Below the pieces are notes generated by a model. It saw only the letters and a program-made list of their open reading frames with translations, had not been told where the DNA came from and ran no database searches. DNA of 64,000 nt from Hemileia vastatrix (Eukaryota > Basidiomycota > Pucciniomycetes > Pucciniales > Zaghouaniaceae). Location: contig JASXTE010000005.1 of the NCBI GenBank assembly GCA_030280995.1, positions 22,809,001 through 22,873,000 of the forward strand, read 5' to 3'. This document shows positions 1 through 11,499 of the stretch, piece after piece. How positions within the stretch are numbered: the first letter of the stretch is position 1; each line of letters begins with the position of its first letter. Position numbers and translations under genes: made by a program.

Positions 1-520
1 AAAAAAAACAGCAAAGACCATCAACTACTTTAAATTTCAACAGTCAGAGGAAAAAAACAGAGATAGTTTTTCCCAAACCCCTTTTTCTTCCATTGATGAT
101 TTTTTGGAGAAAAGTAATGCTGGTCAGTGATAGAATAACTTTTAATAATTAAGTGAGATTTTCTTTTCTTTTGTTAGTTTTCCCATTCACTCTAGATAGA
201 GTTGAAGCTGTAAGAGATACTCTTAACTCTCAAAATAAACAAGAGGAGCTCTCTTTACGTAGGAATGATAGAGCACACGACTTGGAGGAGAAGAAGTTAG
301 AGATTTCTTTGAAAAGGGATGGGAGGGCACATAACTTGGTGGAGAAGAAAGTTGAAATAAAGAAAGAGGATGAGGTTCTTAAGTAAAATTTCCAATTGGA
401 TCAGATGAAACTCAAGTATCAACTTTAAGATAATTTAAAAAAGAAAGTTTCTTGATAAAATTCTTTAAAGCTAATAAATCTGTTGCAGAAATCAAATGCT
501 TAATGAAAATGTTTGGTAAC
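1..520 (+). pseudogene. C-terminal relic of an unrecognised coiled-coil protein
   Basis: One frame reads a short stretch ending near 118 (…SSIDDFLEKSNAGQ, stop). After a pyrimidine tract ending TTAG at about 175, a second stretch (176-386) reads RVEAVRDTLNSQNKQEELSL, then two related charged segments (ELSLRRNDRAHDLEEKK and EISLKRDGRAHNLVEKK), which predict a coiled coil. After a stop at 384-386 the frame resumes as NFQLDQMKLKYQ, then a C-terminal-looking stretch FLIKFFKANKSVAEIK…, stop near 518. The stops and missing N-terminus indicate decay. I do not recognise the family. A Myb/SANT-like protein accompanying DNA transposons ends in similar coiled coils, but that is only a guess. Confidence 0.35.
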
Positions 521-683
521 TAGTTTTTTATTTCATTCATATTTCATTCCAAATTTTTTTAGAAAGTTTTCTTGATAGAATGCATTAAAGCTAACAAATA
601 TGTTAAGGAAATTGAATTCTTAATTAAAATGTTTGATGACTAGTTTTTTGAACTTCATTCATATTTCATTCCATATTTTTTTA
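442..683 (+). repeat. Tandem duplication (~120 bp, two copies) of a C-terminal coding segment
   Basis: Copies at about 442-560 and 561-683 align over their whole length. Each keeps an open stretch of similar sequence (FLIKFFKANKSVAEIK… and FLIECIKANKYVKEIE…) ending at a TAG, so a terminal coding segment was duplicated and both copies kept their reading frame for some time. Divergence is clearly visible, so the event is not recent. Confidence 0.65.
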
Positions 684-1881
684 AATTTAAAAATTTTACA
701 CATTTTATTTGAAAATTTGGCAATACCCCCCAATTTACTCTGGGAGCAGGTAAGGATTACCAAATTTTCATTTTAATTTCATAAATAAATAATTAAATTA
801 ATTAAAGAAGATAATCAACCAAGTAAAGGAATCCTAAATACTATCTGCCAATGATTTCATGAGAAAATTCAAGGAAAACATATGACAAGAATTGTATTAT
901 GAGCTCATTAATAGAATATAATTGAAAAATTAACACCTTTATACAGCTCAAGGGCTTGATGGTATAACACTTAAATATAATTGATTATCTTAAATAACTG
1001 ATAAATTTAACATTTAAGAAAGTAAAATCAAAATTTGGAAATCCTTTAATTACTGTATTTATAGCCCCTCCCTAATGTTTTAGTAGCCATTGACCCTTCA
1101 CCTTAAACTTACTTACCCAGTTTATCAAACTTTGATTAATTTGAAAAGACATTCAAAATAAGTAAAGCTTTGAATAGATTTCAATCCATTAGGTTCAAAA
1201 ACTCTAACACCCTTAAATAAAACCTCTGTTCTCTCTTTTTAAATTCTCTGGAACATGCTCTACTTTCTTGCTTCTCTCACTCTATCATTTGCAAAGCTCT
1301 TATAGAATCAGCAAAAGAGCAAAAAATTACCCTCACCAACTCTAAATTACATTCTCCTTCCCTAATCAGCTCACATGTATTCCTTTTTATACTTAATACT
1401 TTCAGATTTTTAGATAAAATTCCTCTTTCCCTCTAGCATAACATCTTGAAATTCACTTTTTTTTTCCCATTCCTTCTTAAATCTTTTTTTTCAAACCTAC
1501 CTTGTACAGTGCCTAAAGATATATATATATATCAACTTGCATGCGTGATTTTGGAATCTTGCTTCCGTTTAATTTTTCCTCTTTCAACCATAATATTGGG
1601 CATAAAATTATTAGTAAGAATTATTATTTTTATATTATCTCTCTTTTTTCATTTTAAAATTTATTTTTGATTTATTTTTGTTATGTCACACTTATTGTTG
1701 ATTTATTTTTTATCTCTTTTTCCTCTGTTCCTAGATGACACAAAGTAAAATGCCTTAAAGTATCTTCCAGACTACCAAAAGTGAAATATTTCTGTACTTG
1801 CAGATGGTAGGATGTATCCTTTCCAGATATTCTGAAAAATGAGAATACCATGTCAAAAAAATTGTGGTGTGTTGAAGAAAT
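684..1881. other. AT-rich spacer without a recognisable gene
   Basis: No credible reading frame, RNA gene or terminal repeat seen. There is a short AT dinucleotide run near 1519-1530. The longest open frames here are low-complexity Phe/Leu-rich and look non-coding. Confidence 0.5.
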
Positions 1882-2241
1882 GGTCCAGTGACGGCTGAAT
1901 CAATACTGCCTCCAAATCTGGATACCCACCAGAATTGAATTTCCAGTGTGAGCAAGGAGTACATAGAGCTCTTTCACACCATCCCAAATGCTGTATTAAA
2001 AATATTCAGATCAGGCCAAAACCCAGGTCTCACTTTGAGAACTTCAAAAAAAGCTCATTCTCTGGTATTCAACAGTTTCAAAGCTTCAAAGAAACTATTT
2101 AGGCCAACCTGCATTAATTTTATCAGCCAAAATAAAATGAGCAAAATGAATCATGCACTGCATCTAGCTTGTGAAAGTGTCCCTGAAGACTTCTTAGAGA
2201 AGCTCATTGAGTTTTTTGTCAATATAGACTCCATGAAGTGA
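1882..2241 (+). pseudogene. Unrecognised open frame with one internal stop
   Basis: A frame from 1882 reads GPVTAESILPPNLDTHQN, meets TGA at 1936-1938, and continues in the same frame for about 100 codons (…SKEYIELFHTIPNAVLKIF… to …EKLIEFFVNIDSMK) ending TGA. There is no ATG at the 5' end; TTTCCAG at 1941-1946 could be a splice acceptor. Composition is more protein-like than the neighbouring DNA, but I recognise no domain. It could be an exon of a decayed gene or chance. Confidence 0.25.
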
Positions 2242-2389
2242 TGTTAGAATTTACTTTTATACCACATTTAGTCTATATCTAGTTACTTCTATTTTATATT
2301 CTCATTGATACTCATTACCTTAGCAACTGAAATTTCTAACCTAAACTAATGATACCTTGTACTCTTATATGGATGATGGGACTTTTATA

Positions 2390-2760
2390 ATGTTTGTCCT
2401 CCATTTTCTTTGTTACTACTTCTACCTGTCTAACTCTGTTATTTATTTTTTTACTTCTAATTTAATTTAGTCTTTTTCCATCATTGTCCCAAGTCCACCT
2501 TGCGTCCTCTATCCAGAGTCCTTTGACTCCATTTAGATTAAGAGTGATTTATTAACAGGTAATAGGTATTTATGCTCCTCTAAACCAAACTCATCAATTT
2601 TCTTTGCTTATTAATTTTACTTGTCTGATTCTGTTATTGATTTTTTACTTCTAATTTATCTTATGCTTTTTCCATCACCTATTTTCCTGAGTCAACTTTG
2701 TGTCCTCTGTTAATTGTTCTCTCAGTCTATTTAACTTAAGAGTTATTTATTAAGATCCTT
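2390..2760. repeat. Diverged direct duplication (~190-bp period)
   Basis: About 2408-2565 and 2601-2760 align: both contain TCTGTTATT, TTTTACTTCTAATTTA, CTTTTTCCATCA, GTCCTCT and AAGAGT-ATTTATTAA in the same order. Function unknown. Confidence 0.55.
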
Positions 2761-3741
2761 TCCTTCCATAATGAAGGATATTATTTCTGCTAAAGGTGGT
2801 CCTACTCATTGATGAGGCACCTATTTTTTCACATTTATCAACCTTATAATTTTTTTAGTCAAATATTTTTAAGAATATGAATGAATAGCCTCCTCTCTCA
2901 TATGTTATGCTAGTTTTATTTCTCTGGTATTTTTTTATCTAATTTCAAAATTATTCTTGAAAATAAAAAATTAACATAAAAAAAACTAGGATGATTTTAG
3001 CATTTTTAATTTTAGATTATGAATCTGAAAGGCTTTCTTAGTGGCAATAAACTCTTATTTTTGGACTAATTAAATTTTCTTGAGTTTTTTCAGGACAGTA
3101 AAAAGTGGCATATACAAATTTCTACCCACTGTACAGTGCCCTACCAAGTGTTCTGCGCACTTTTCATGCATAATGGTGTTTTTCTCCTCAATTAATCCTT
3201 CTCTTTTACCACCATTAATTCTTATACCTCTCTCAAGATTAATTATTTAGCCCTTCACCTCTTGGAATTTCATTAGGGGTTTTCAAACATTACCATATAT
3301 GCCTGGTGGACTTCAGTCTCAAAATTCTATTCCAAGATGCTACCATAAATTTCTGACTTGGGATTAGACATGTCAAAAATGAGATCAAATACTTCCTACT
3401 TTTTTTGCACTTCCCCAATCACAATTCAGCCCACAAATTCATATATTACCCCAATCCACTCTCCATAAAACTTCTTGGCATCCACCACCACATCATCCTG
3501 TTTGATTTTTTCATCATCAAAATCACTGACCCAATTTTTATATTTAGGATTATATTACCTTGATCTTTGTTCTCAATTTCTTTGCTTCATTCTAGCTGCT
3601 ATACAATTTGAAATTCATTTCAAAATCATCAAAAATAAATGGAAGGCTTGTATTCTTAGCCTCAATAAGACATTGTATGAAGAAAAATCTTGGAATCTTG
3701 AACAAGCTTGAAAGCATGTAAGTGTTGAAGGTGTAGTGAGA
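2761..3741. other. AT-rich spacer without a recognisable gene
   Basis: Nothing beyond low-complexity sequence was recognised up to the target duplication of the next element. Confidence 0.45.
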
Positions 3742-3746
3742 ACTCT

Positions 3747-4557
3747 TGTCAAGGTTTAATTTTGGTCTAGAAGCTTTGGTACGGTGTTTTATGAAGATTT
3801 TAAGGATTACTTGGACTCTAAATAATTTAGTACGTATTTTTCAATCAAAGATGATGTTTTACTCAATGATAAGAGGTAGATTTAAAATATTTATATAAAT
3901 TATAGATTAGAATTACGTCCTTGTAAATACTAAAGATATAAGATATATGAAATAAATATTATATTGTAGTTGTTGTAATAAGTAAGTTGGTAAAAGGATG
4001 ATTCAAAAAGACAAAAAAGAGAGGCCTTATATAGGCAAAGGAGAGACAAAGCACGGCAATCAAATTCTAAAAACAGTAGTATGAGAGAGAGAAAAGAACA
4101 TTCCAGAAGGAGTATTTCAAATAATAAAGTTATTCTAAAAAGAAGACATCAAAAAGATGTATTTACAGAGTATGTCAGAAATACATCAATATATTTAATA
4201 TTTACTGTAGAAGTAAATTCTAAATAAGAAATTTGTATTTTTTGTATATATTTAATATTATTTGAATATTTAAATCTTATTTTATCTTAATATCTTTTTT
4301 TTAATATAAAATTTTATTTTTTTCCAACCTGTCAAATGAGCACGGTGTTAGAGAAAAATATAAGGGACAAAATTATATTTTTAATTTTATTTATTTATTT
4401 AATTTTTTAATTTTAACATTCTGTAATTAGTTAATTTATTATAACTAATTTTAATGTAACTAAATTATAATTAAATAATAATTAATATGATAAGGTGCGG
4501 CTTCATCCAGTAAATAATTAATTATTTCACTGGGTAAGTCTAGTAGCCTGGCTGACA
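3747..4557 (-). repeat. A1 3' LTR (811 bp)
   Basis: Matches 11701-12491 over its length apart from point changes and about 20 extra bp of AT repeat around 4385-4410. Ends TGTCAAGG…CTGACA as read on the plus strand. The TATA-like segment of the 5' LTR is altered here (CCTTATATAGG near 4022-4032). Confidence 0.95.
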
Positions 4558-4568
4558 CTCCCTCACTC
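4558..4568 (-). promoter_or_regulatory. A1 polypurine tract
   Basis: On the minus strand GAGTGAGGGAG lies immediately before the TGTCAG start of the 3' LTR, the position where plus-strand DNA synthesis is primed in Ty3-like elements. The same purine block adjoins the 3' LTR in C (28818-28828). Confidence 0.8.
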
Positions 4569-4590
4569 TAAAAAAACAATAAAAAAAATG

Positions 4591-6786
4591 CTATGATTTT
4601 TTCATTTTATACTTTTTTAGTAGAGTAGGAAGATTAGATATCTCCTTCCCAGGTATCCAAGAATCATATTCAGATGATTTATTCTTGAATCTCAATAAGT
4701 ATTCTGTACCTTTCTCAGAAGTGACTATTCTGTCATTTAAAATTTTTTCAATTTCTGCTGTCTCAGTGATTTCATTTGGGGTTTTCTTTGTTCTACCCCT
4801 CCTTTTTGGAAATAAATCACTATTGGATGTGTAAGGTTTCAAAAGAGATATTGGAAAAACAGGATGTTTTCTGTCATATGGGGAATACAGAATAACTTCA
4901 ACTGCATTATCTCCAATCATTCTTCTAACAACAAATGGACCAACAAATGGATCTTTTAATTTGTTATTACCTTGTAAGTTGAAGTGGACTGTAGAAATCA
5001 ACACTTCATCACCCTTTTTAAAAGTGTATTCTTTATGGGATTTGTCCCATCTTTTCTTCTCATATTCAAATGATTTTTCAATACATTTTTGAGCATGATA
5101 TCTACATAGTTGTTGAATTTGAAGAAAAAATTTTACACCGGGATGTATATCCAATTTAGGTATTTTGTTATTGAGAATTTGGGCAGGAGTATTAGGAACA
5201 TATCCAAGCCAGAGCTCAAAAGGCTTTCTTTGAGTAACAGAATGAACAGTGCTATTATAAGCAAATTCTAACCCAGGAAGTAAGGTAACCCAATCATGAG
5301 TGAATCTGTAATTATCTTTATACTCAAGGCCAAAGGCACAATATCTTCTTATCATGTCCTCTAAAGTCTGAATCATTCTTTCAGCTAAACCATCAGTCTG
5401 AGGGTGATGGGCAGTAGAAAGTTTCAGATCACAACCACAAACATCCATCAGAGACATCCAAAATTCAGAAGTAAATTTTGGGTCTCTGTCAGAGATTATG
5501 GCTTTAGGAAAACCAGCAGTATTAAACATATGAGACCACCATAAGAAAGCTAATTCTTTAGTGGAAACATCCTTTTGGGTAGGGATAAATTTACACATTT
5601 TTGTGAATCTTTCCACAATAACCCAACAAGAGTTATAACTGTCTTTACCAGAAATAGGTAATCCTGTTACAAAATCCATGTTTATTATTTGCCATGGAGC
5701 ATCATGAGGTTCAATATGTTGCATTAATCCTGCTCTTTTACCAGTTAATCTTTTTGATTTTTGGCAAGAATCACAAGATTCAACATATAATTTTGTGTCT
5801 TCAGACATATTAGCCCACCAAGCAGTGTTCTTAATTCTGATCATTGTTTTGTCAAGATCAAAATGTCCAGCTAATATGTCATCATGACAAATTTTCAAGA
5901 TGATTTCTTTCATAGAAGGAGGAATAACAATAACATTACTCAACTTTCTTCTATAATATAGATATCCTTCATCAATTGAAAATTTACCTTTTTCCAAAGC
6001 TTTTTGGTACTTTGGTGGAAGGGTTTTAATTAATGCTTGTATTGAAGCATTCTTTGGATCATTTAATATGGTGCATAACTTTTTTAAGTCAGTGTCCTTA
6101 TCATATGATTCCAGAATAAGCTGTAATAGCTCTTCCTCCATATCAACCACATATATCCCATGGATATGAATAATTTCATCCTCAGGATCATAAGCAGGAT
6201 TAGAGTCATCATTTGGTAAAGGTAAACTTGATAACATATCCACATTTGAGTGACCAATACCAGCCCTGTGAATAATTGTCATTCTCCCTCTGTACTCTTG
6301 AACAGCCAGCTGCCATCTAAACATATGTCTGTTAGGTGTTTTCACATTTAAAAGGGATTTAACTGCACTGCAGTCAGTGACAAGTTCAAATTTCTGGTCA
6401 TCTAGGTAATAATGAAGCTTATCTAGAGCCCATACTACAGCTAAACACTCTAATTGGGTAGCACCATATTTCAATTCACTATTTCTCAAGGTTTTTGAAA
6501 TATAACAAATTACTACTTCTGAAACTTTATCATTTATCACTTGTTTTTGATGGAGGGCAGCACCAAGACCAATGAAACTGGCATCAGTGTACAAAACAAA
6601 TGGTTGATCAAAGTCAGGTAAAGCAAGAATTGGTGCTGACATCAAACAGTGTTTCATAGTGTCAAAGGCTCTTTGTCTTTCACTATTCCAGACAAAAGCA
6701 ACATCCTTTCTAGTTAATTGGGTAAGGGGTAAAGCTATGACTTGGTAATTTTTAATATACTGTCTATAGTATCCACACATTCCCAA
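4591..6786 (-). pseudogene. pol: A1 pol C-terminal part: RT end, RNase H, integrase, chromodomain
   Basis: About 730 codons begin in the RT connection (CGYYRQYIKNYQ). RNase H follows (LYTDASFIGLGAAL with the first Asp, LECLAVVWAL with the Glu, TDCSAVKSL with the next Asp), then the integrase zinc region (HDDILAGHF … CDSCQ), then catalytic Asp in NMDFVTGLP, Asp in ISDRDPKF and Glu in DGLAERMIQ, the D,D35E triad. The tail EIEKILNDRIVTSEKGTEYL … SWIPGKEI is a chromodomain, which in chromoviruses binds modified histone tails and steers integration. All visible catalytic residues are present. The segment is out of frame with the upstream RT by a one-base shift near 6780, so it cannot be made as part of Pol. 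Confidence 0.9.
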
Positions 6787-7648
6787 AAAAACTTTGGAGC
6801 TCTCTCACTGTTGTTGGAGCTTTCACCTGTTGTATGGCTGCCACTTTGTTCTGGTCAACACATATCTGTAAGCCTGAAACAACATGAAGAAGAACTTTTA
6901 AAGAATGGAAACCAAATTTACATTTCTTCAAAGCAAGTGTCATATTTATTTCATCCATTTTCTGGAATACTTTACACAGGTGTTTAAGATGGTCCTCAAA
7001 TGTTTTTGATAATATAATGATATCATCAATATAAACCATCAGCCATCCTTCAATTATCTCTTGATGGAATGTGTTATCCATTACTTTTTGGAAAACTGAA
7101 GGGGCATTTTTAGGGCCAAATGGCATCCTAATATACTTATAAATACCCATATGAGTGGCAATCATCAGAAAGTTCTGAGAATTTTTCTCAACAGGTACCT
7201 GGTGATATCTCTTATTACCATCCAAACAGCTGATATATTTAGCACCCTGTAAAGTAGCATGTATAGAGCTGATTCTAGGTAAAGGATAGATATCATCAAC
7301 AGTATAAGTGTTTAGTGCTCTATAATCACCACATAACCTGGCTTTATCTTTCTCATAAAAAATTAGGACAGGTGAGATAACACAATATTTAGGTGTTTCA
7401 ACTACCTTTTCAATAATATTCATTTTTAAAAGGGTAGAGATATTATCTTCAATATCTTTTCTCTTTGTGGGAGAAGCAGGATAAAGCTTCTTTTTTAAAC
7501 TAGGTGGTATATCAGTTAATGGGTAAGACAATGAAAGTTTCTTTTCCTCTTTAACTAATCCCAGTTCATGTGACCCATGAGCAAAGGCCATAGGAAAAGA
7601 TTTTATCAAGTTAATGATGGAATCTTTATCCTCACCAGAAAGTTGTTC
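6764..7648 (-). pseudogene. pol: A1 reverse transcriptase N-terminal/catalytic part
   Basis: Reads SLKKKLYPASPTKRKDIEDN, then KYCVISPVLIF, ARLCGDYRALNTYTVDDIYP, the fingers-palm segment MPFGPKNAPSVFQKVMD and the catalytic VYIDDIIIL box with both Asp. It follows in frame after a TGA at 7649-7651 and ends in the wrong frame near 6764 because of a one-base insertion relative to related copies around 6780. A Gly expected before HVVSG is Leu here. RT activity is therefore not expected from this copy. Confidence 0.9.
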
Positions 7649-9945
7649 TCAAAAAGAAGCATTGTCAATTTCAGACATAAGGGCATGCATTTCCTTTGTA
7701 GATCTTCCTTTATATTGAACCACAGATTTACATGTGTTCAATTCTGGTTTTAATAATTTTTTAGGGGAGGAAATTTTAAATTTTCTCTTCCCATTCATCC
7801 CCATTGTGAAACATTGGTTTGAAGGATCCAATTTTATGCCATACTTGGTTAAAATATCATTCCCTACAATAAACCAATTGCTCAAGTTATCATTTTTCAT
7901 GACAACAAAATCACAAATAGCTCTTACATAACCATGGTTATATTTAAAAAACACTGTGGCTTTGTATTTACCAATGGGGGACAAAACAGATCCATACCCT
8001 CTCCAATTTTCAGAAATGATAGGCATCAGTTTAGATTTATAGTCTTGATCTACTGAAGCAAGTGCTCTTTCAGATACTACACTTCCTCCAGCTCCAGAAT
8101 CCAGAACAACTTCAATGCTGGTTCCATTTATCAAGACTGGTGCCTTAAGAGGGGCAATAACAATTGAGTTATCCTCAATGTTCTTTATGATCTCAGCATC
8201 CTTGACTGTAGATAAATCATTATTATCAATGTCAATAGTATTTAAATAATGAATATCTTCTTTCAGCATCAAGATTTCTTGCTGAGATTCATATGAAATA
8301 TTGCTGGCACAATCACTTAATGTATCAGCCAGTGCCACTGTGTCTTCAGCATGCTCCTCTGTTTTTTCTACAAGATTTATCTTCTTGTCACAAACATGGC
8401 CTTTCTGCCAAGGCTTGTTGCACTTGAAGCAAGTGTTTGTTGCATACTTCTTTGGTGCAACAGGGGCAGAAGGTTTACCAACCTTTTCCAGAGGTTTTTG
8501 TTGGTAAGTGGAGGGTTTCTCCAAAGGGGTCCTAGGAATGAATCTTCTTGCATCATACTTATTGTTTAGAAGTATCTCATTGCAAGTATTAATGAAAGAA
8601 GAGGGTTCTTTGGAGAACTCAGTCCTAGCCACAATCAAGTCTCTCAGAGACATTGGTAATTTATAGAGGATCCTGTCCTTCCATAAATCAAACTCCATAT
8701 TTGGGTCCATTTCCCTTAAGATTTTTACAAGTTTCATTAAAAACTCAATAGGTTTATCAGTAGAAGAGCTATATTTAGTTTCCTCATACTGCCTTTGTTG
8801 AGCCATTCTGAACTTTGAGCCACCAAATTGTGCTTTAATTAATTTCCTCCAATCCTCCCATGAGTAGTCATTCCCATCCAGGAGAACAGATTCATACCAC
8901 ATTAGGGCAACATTAGTGAACAAAGAAATTAATTTGGACACAATTTCCTCATCTGGGAGTTTGTAAGAATTTTTTAAATTATCAATTCTGCAAATAAATT
9001 GTTGCCAATCAGAAGAAGAATCACCATCAAATGTTGGGTACTGGTCAAGTTTTGGCCAATTCTTTTGATTTGAAGGAGTCTTTTTAGTACTAGCTTGTTT
9101 CTGAGTAAGAAGCAGCTGTAATTTCTTTAATTGTGCTGAAATCTCATTGTTTAATCCTTCTGTTGCAGCTCCTGGTGCATCATCAGTTTTTGATGGAAAC
9201 TCAGTGTTGTCAACAGGTATTTCTGGATCTATTTTTATTTTAGATGAACTAGCCACAGGTACTGGTTGAGCATCCTGCACTATATGTTCCTTCACAGAAA
9301 TGTCAGAATATTTTTGGTCATTTAACAATGAGTTCAATTTTTCTTCAATGGTTGTTAGTCTTGTTTTCATTCTTGGAAGACTAGATAAGCTTTCATTGAT
9401 AGTTGCAAAAGATAATTGATTTTTATGTTGAAAAGATGACAAATGGTCACTCAATCTTTTCAGATTTATCTTATCTATCTCTACCTCCTGGCAACAGGCA
9501 GATACAGTATCTTTTAGTTTAGACAAATCATTTTTTATATTTTGCCATAAAGCAACTTTCTTTTCATGGGTTGCTTTGTAATGAGACAATTCATCAGAGA
9601 CTCTCTGTGCTTCACTTTTTAATGCTTGATAACCCTGATCAGTTAACAAACTATTATATCTCTGTGTCAATTGCATATTGTTCATTATATGATTTTGCTT
9701 GGCAATAATATCTCTCAAGTGCTCATCATTAATTCTTGCTACATCTGGAGTGTTTCTCAATAAGGAAACTGAGTAACTTTCCAGACTCTCATAGAACTCA
9801 GGGTCAAGAGTTTCATCAATCACAGCCATATCAGGATTAATCATTGAGGTAGCAATTAAAAGTAATGTATTAGATACATGAGATATCTGTCTACTATTCC
9901 CAGCCTCTATAGGTCTCAAGGTTTTATCCTGCCTTCCAGATTTAC
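7649..9945 (-). pseudogene. gag-pol: A1 Gag capsid, zinc knuckle and aspartic protease
   Basis: Contains a coiled-coil region, the capsid-like segment (KNWPKLDQYPTFDG, DWQQFICRIDNLKNSYKLP, ALMWYESVLLDG), a zinc knuckle CFKCNKPWQKGHVC (spacing C-x2-C-x7-H-x-C) and the protease active site VVLDSGAGGSVV. It ends at TGA 7649-7651, after which RT continues in the same frame. No ATG opens the segment: because the 58-nt intron is missing, it is out of frame with both upstream frames, with an in-frame TGA just 5' of the junction. In A2 the same protein is continuous with ORF1. Confidence 0.9.
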
Positions 9946-10557
9946 CAGGGTTTGCTGGGTATCACCATATTGGGCTTCCTTCTTCTTTTGCCTCCTTGAT
10001 AAGGGTGGGGAGGAGTGGGGTTGGCCTGGGTGGGCCTTGATGGACCTACCTGAGGTAACTGATGCTGGTTTTGAGCCAAGTAGTCCCACTGAGGGTTGAG
10101 CCAGTCCCACTGCCACTTGGACACTTCCACCATCTCTTGGGATTGGGGATCCAATTGTTGTTGATCCCTGGGAGGAAGAGTTTTCTTCTTCTCTTGGAGA
10201 AAAGTATCTGTTCTTCTCACCTTTTCTTCCAAGGCATCTACCCTTACCTTTAGTCTCAAGCTGTCTGTCCTTAACTCCTTTATGTGGGTAGACAGATTCT
10301 TTACCTGCTGAGACAACAGCATCTTTTTTATCCTGAAGCCTTTTGGAAGCTCTTCTGGTGGGTTTTTCATGGGCTTCTGATCCTGAGTATTGTCCACTAG
10401 GATTTCTACTTCTTCCATCTCTACATCCTGTTTGGGGCAAGGATTTATTAGTTTGAGAAATTCTTCTTGTTAAAGGAGAACTTACAGAAGTAGGCTCATC
10501 ATAATCAATTAAGTCTAGTTCTTCTTCACGTGCAGCAAAACCACTTTGATCAGTCAT
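9916..10557 (-). CDS. A1 ORF1, N-terminal Gag extension (now uncoupled)
   Basis: 213 codons from ATG (MTDQSGFAAREEELDLIDYD…). The product is rich in Ser, Gly, Lys and Arg, low in predicted structure, with basic patches (RRASKRLQDKK, SRRQKKKEAQ). In A2 the same frame runs on into Gag; here it reads across the intron scar at 9945/9946 and stops after about ten codons (VNLEGRIKP). The +1 frame of the same DNA holds ORF2. ORF1 may be a nucleic-acid-binding Gag leader or mainly a passenger of ORF2; the sequence alone does not decide. Confidence 0.6.
   Translation of the reverse strand: MTDQSGFAAREEELDLIDYDEPTSVSSPLTRRISQTNKSLPQTGCRDGRSRNPSGQYSGSEAHEKPTRRASKRLQDKKDAVVSAGKESVYPHKGVKDRQLETKGKGRCLGRKGEKNRYFSPREEENSSSQGSTTIGSPIPRDGGSVQVAVGLAQPSVGLLGSKPASVTSGRSIKAHPGQPHSSPPLSRRQKKKEAQYGDTQQTLVNLEGRIKP
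9942..10418 (-). CDS. A1 ORF2, overprinted coiled-coil protein with KWQWDW motif
   Basis: 158 codons from ATG (MEEVEILVDNTQ…), 139 nt downstream of the ORF1 start and in its +1 frame. Residues about 30-80 form a heptad-like coiled coil (LSQQVKNLSTHIKELRTDSL, LKVRVDALEEKV). Then come VSKWQWDWLNPQWDYL, PPHPYQGGKRRRK and a terminal SKPW-stop. The same arrangement occurs in elements C and D despite strong divergence. No known domain recognised; it might be an accessory Gag-like or assembly protein. The stop TAA is supplied by the sequence that follows the removed intron. Confidence 0.7.
   Translation of the reverse strand: MEEVEILVDNTQDQKPMKNPPEELPKGFRIKKMLLSQQVKNLSTHIKELRTDSLRLKVRVDALEEKVRRTDTFLQEKKKTLPPRDQQQLDPQSQEMVEVSKWQWDWLNPQWDYLAQNQHQLPQVGPSRPTQANPTPPHPYQGGKRRRKPNMVIPSKPW
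9945..9946 (-). other. A1 intron-loss junction (processed copy)
   Basis: A1 reads CCCTG directly joined to GTAAATCTGG. A2 has the same flanks separated by 58 nt starting GTACGT and ending TTCCTTCAG (60993-61050). The deletion ends fall exactly on the GT…AG boundaries, as expected if A1 descends from reverse transcription of spliced RNA. A deletion between the GTA repeats at the two ends is the alternative. Confidence 0.7.
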
Positions 10558-10654
10558 TTTAAGATTCTACTGAAATGAAGGAAAGAGACAAAAATTAATT
10601 AGTCTTTATTTTTAATTTTTATTTAACAGAAATAAAATAAAAATAATAAAAGAA

Positions 10655-11245
10655 AATCTTTTTAGGATAAAAATCAACTTAAATAAAATTAATAAAAAAA
10701 AATTTAAAACCAGGATAATACAATCAACTGTAGAAATAAATTAGAATTTCTATTAATTTTTTATTTTCAGGATTTAAATCAACTAATTTATTACCAGGAT
10801 CTATTGTCAACTGAAATAATCAAATATGAATCTTTATTAATTAAAAAAAAATTATTTTAACTGATCACTTAACTACCAGGACTTAATGTCAACTGAAGTA
10901 ATTAAATATGAAGTTTTATTTTAAAATTTTATTACTGATCACTTAACTACCAGGACTTAATGTCAACTAAAGTAATTAAATATTAGTTTTATTAATTAAA
11001 AAGATTTATTGGATTACCAGGACTCAAAGTCAACTGAAGTAATTAAATGTGAATTAGTTATTAATAAAAGATATTATTGTCAGGACAATTTGTCAACTGG
11101 AACAATTAAAATTTAAATTAATCAGGACAAATGTCAACTGAAAAATTATAATAATTATTTTATTAATAAAAAATATTATTGTCAGGCCAATTTGTCAACT
11201 GGAACAATTAAAATTCAAATTAATCAGGACAATTGTCAACTGAAA
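10655..11245 (-). repeat. A1 leader array of CAGTTGACA…TGTCCTG dyads (11 copies)
   Basis: Between the primer site and ORF1, about eleven degenerate copies of a motif that reads, on the element strand, CAGTTGACA, 2-5 nt, then GTCCTGGTAA (plus-strand anchors near 10662, 10713, 10769, 10795, 10878, 10950, 11020, 11080, 11123, 11182, 11223). Each is an imperfect inverted repeat; spacing is roughly 25-80 bp in AT-rich DNA. A2 has about ten. Candidates are RNA packaging or dimerisation elements or protein-binding sites; no function can be assigned. Confidence 0.8.
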
Positions 11246-11499
11246 AATGATAATTAATATTAAAATATAATTATTTTATTACTTCTGAGACTAAGAACAG
11301 TTATTTCTCTATTATGGTCAACCAGGAAAAATAAAAAAAAAATATAATAATAAAATTAAATTCCAAATTACCAGACACCTCCCCCTGCAAAATGAGCAAA
11401 TTAATGCCACTTACAGAGTGCTGAGTAAAAGGAAATATGTAGCAAATGAAGAGTGAAGAGTAACCCACAAATAGTAATAACAATAATTACCACGATATA

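Noticed and set aside
153..386. Complete small protein starting at 153
   Set aside because: It would start at GTG, unsuitable in a eukaryote; treated as part of a larger decayed coding region.
1446..1670. Phe/Leu-rich open frame as a membrane protein
   Set aside because: Composition follows the local T-rich DNA; no homologous copy or start context supports it.
7649..7651. TGA codons in A1 (7649) and A2 (60771, 62988) as possible recoding of UGA
   Set aside because: Related copies have sense codons there, and the intact D2 frame contains no internal TGA, so these are ordinary inactivating mutations.
9945..9946. A1/A2 difference as a chance deletion between GTA repeats
   Set aside because: Not excluded, but the exact GT-AG ends, the branch-site match and the intron-like counterparts in C and D make splicing more likely.
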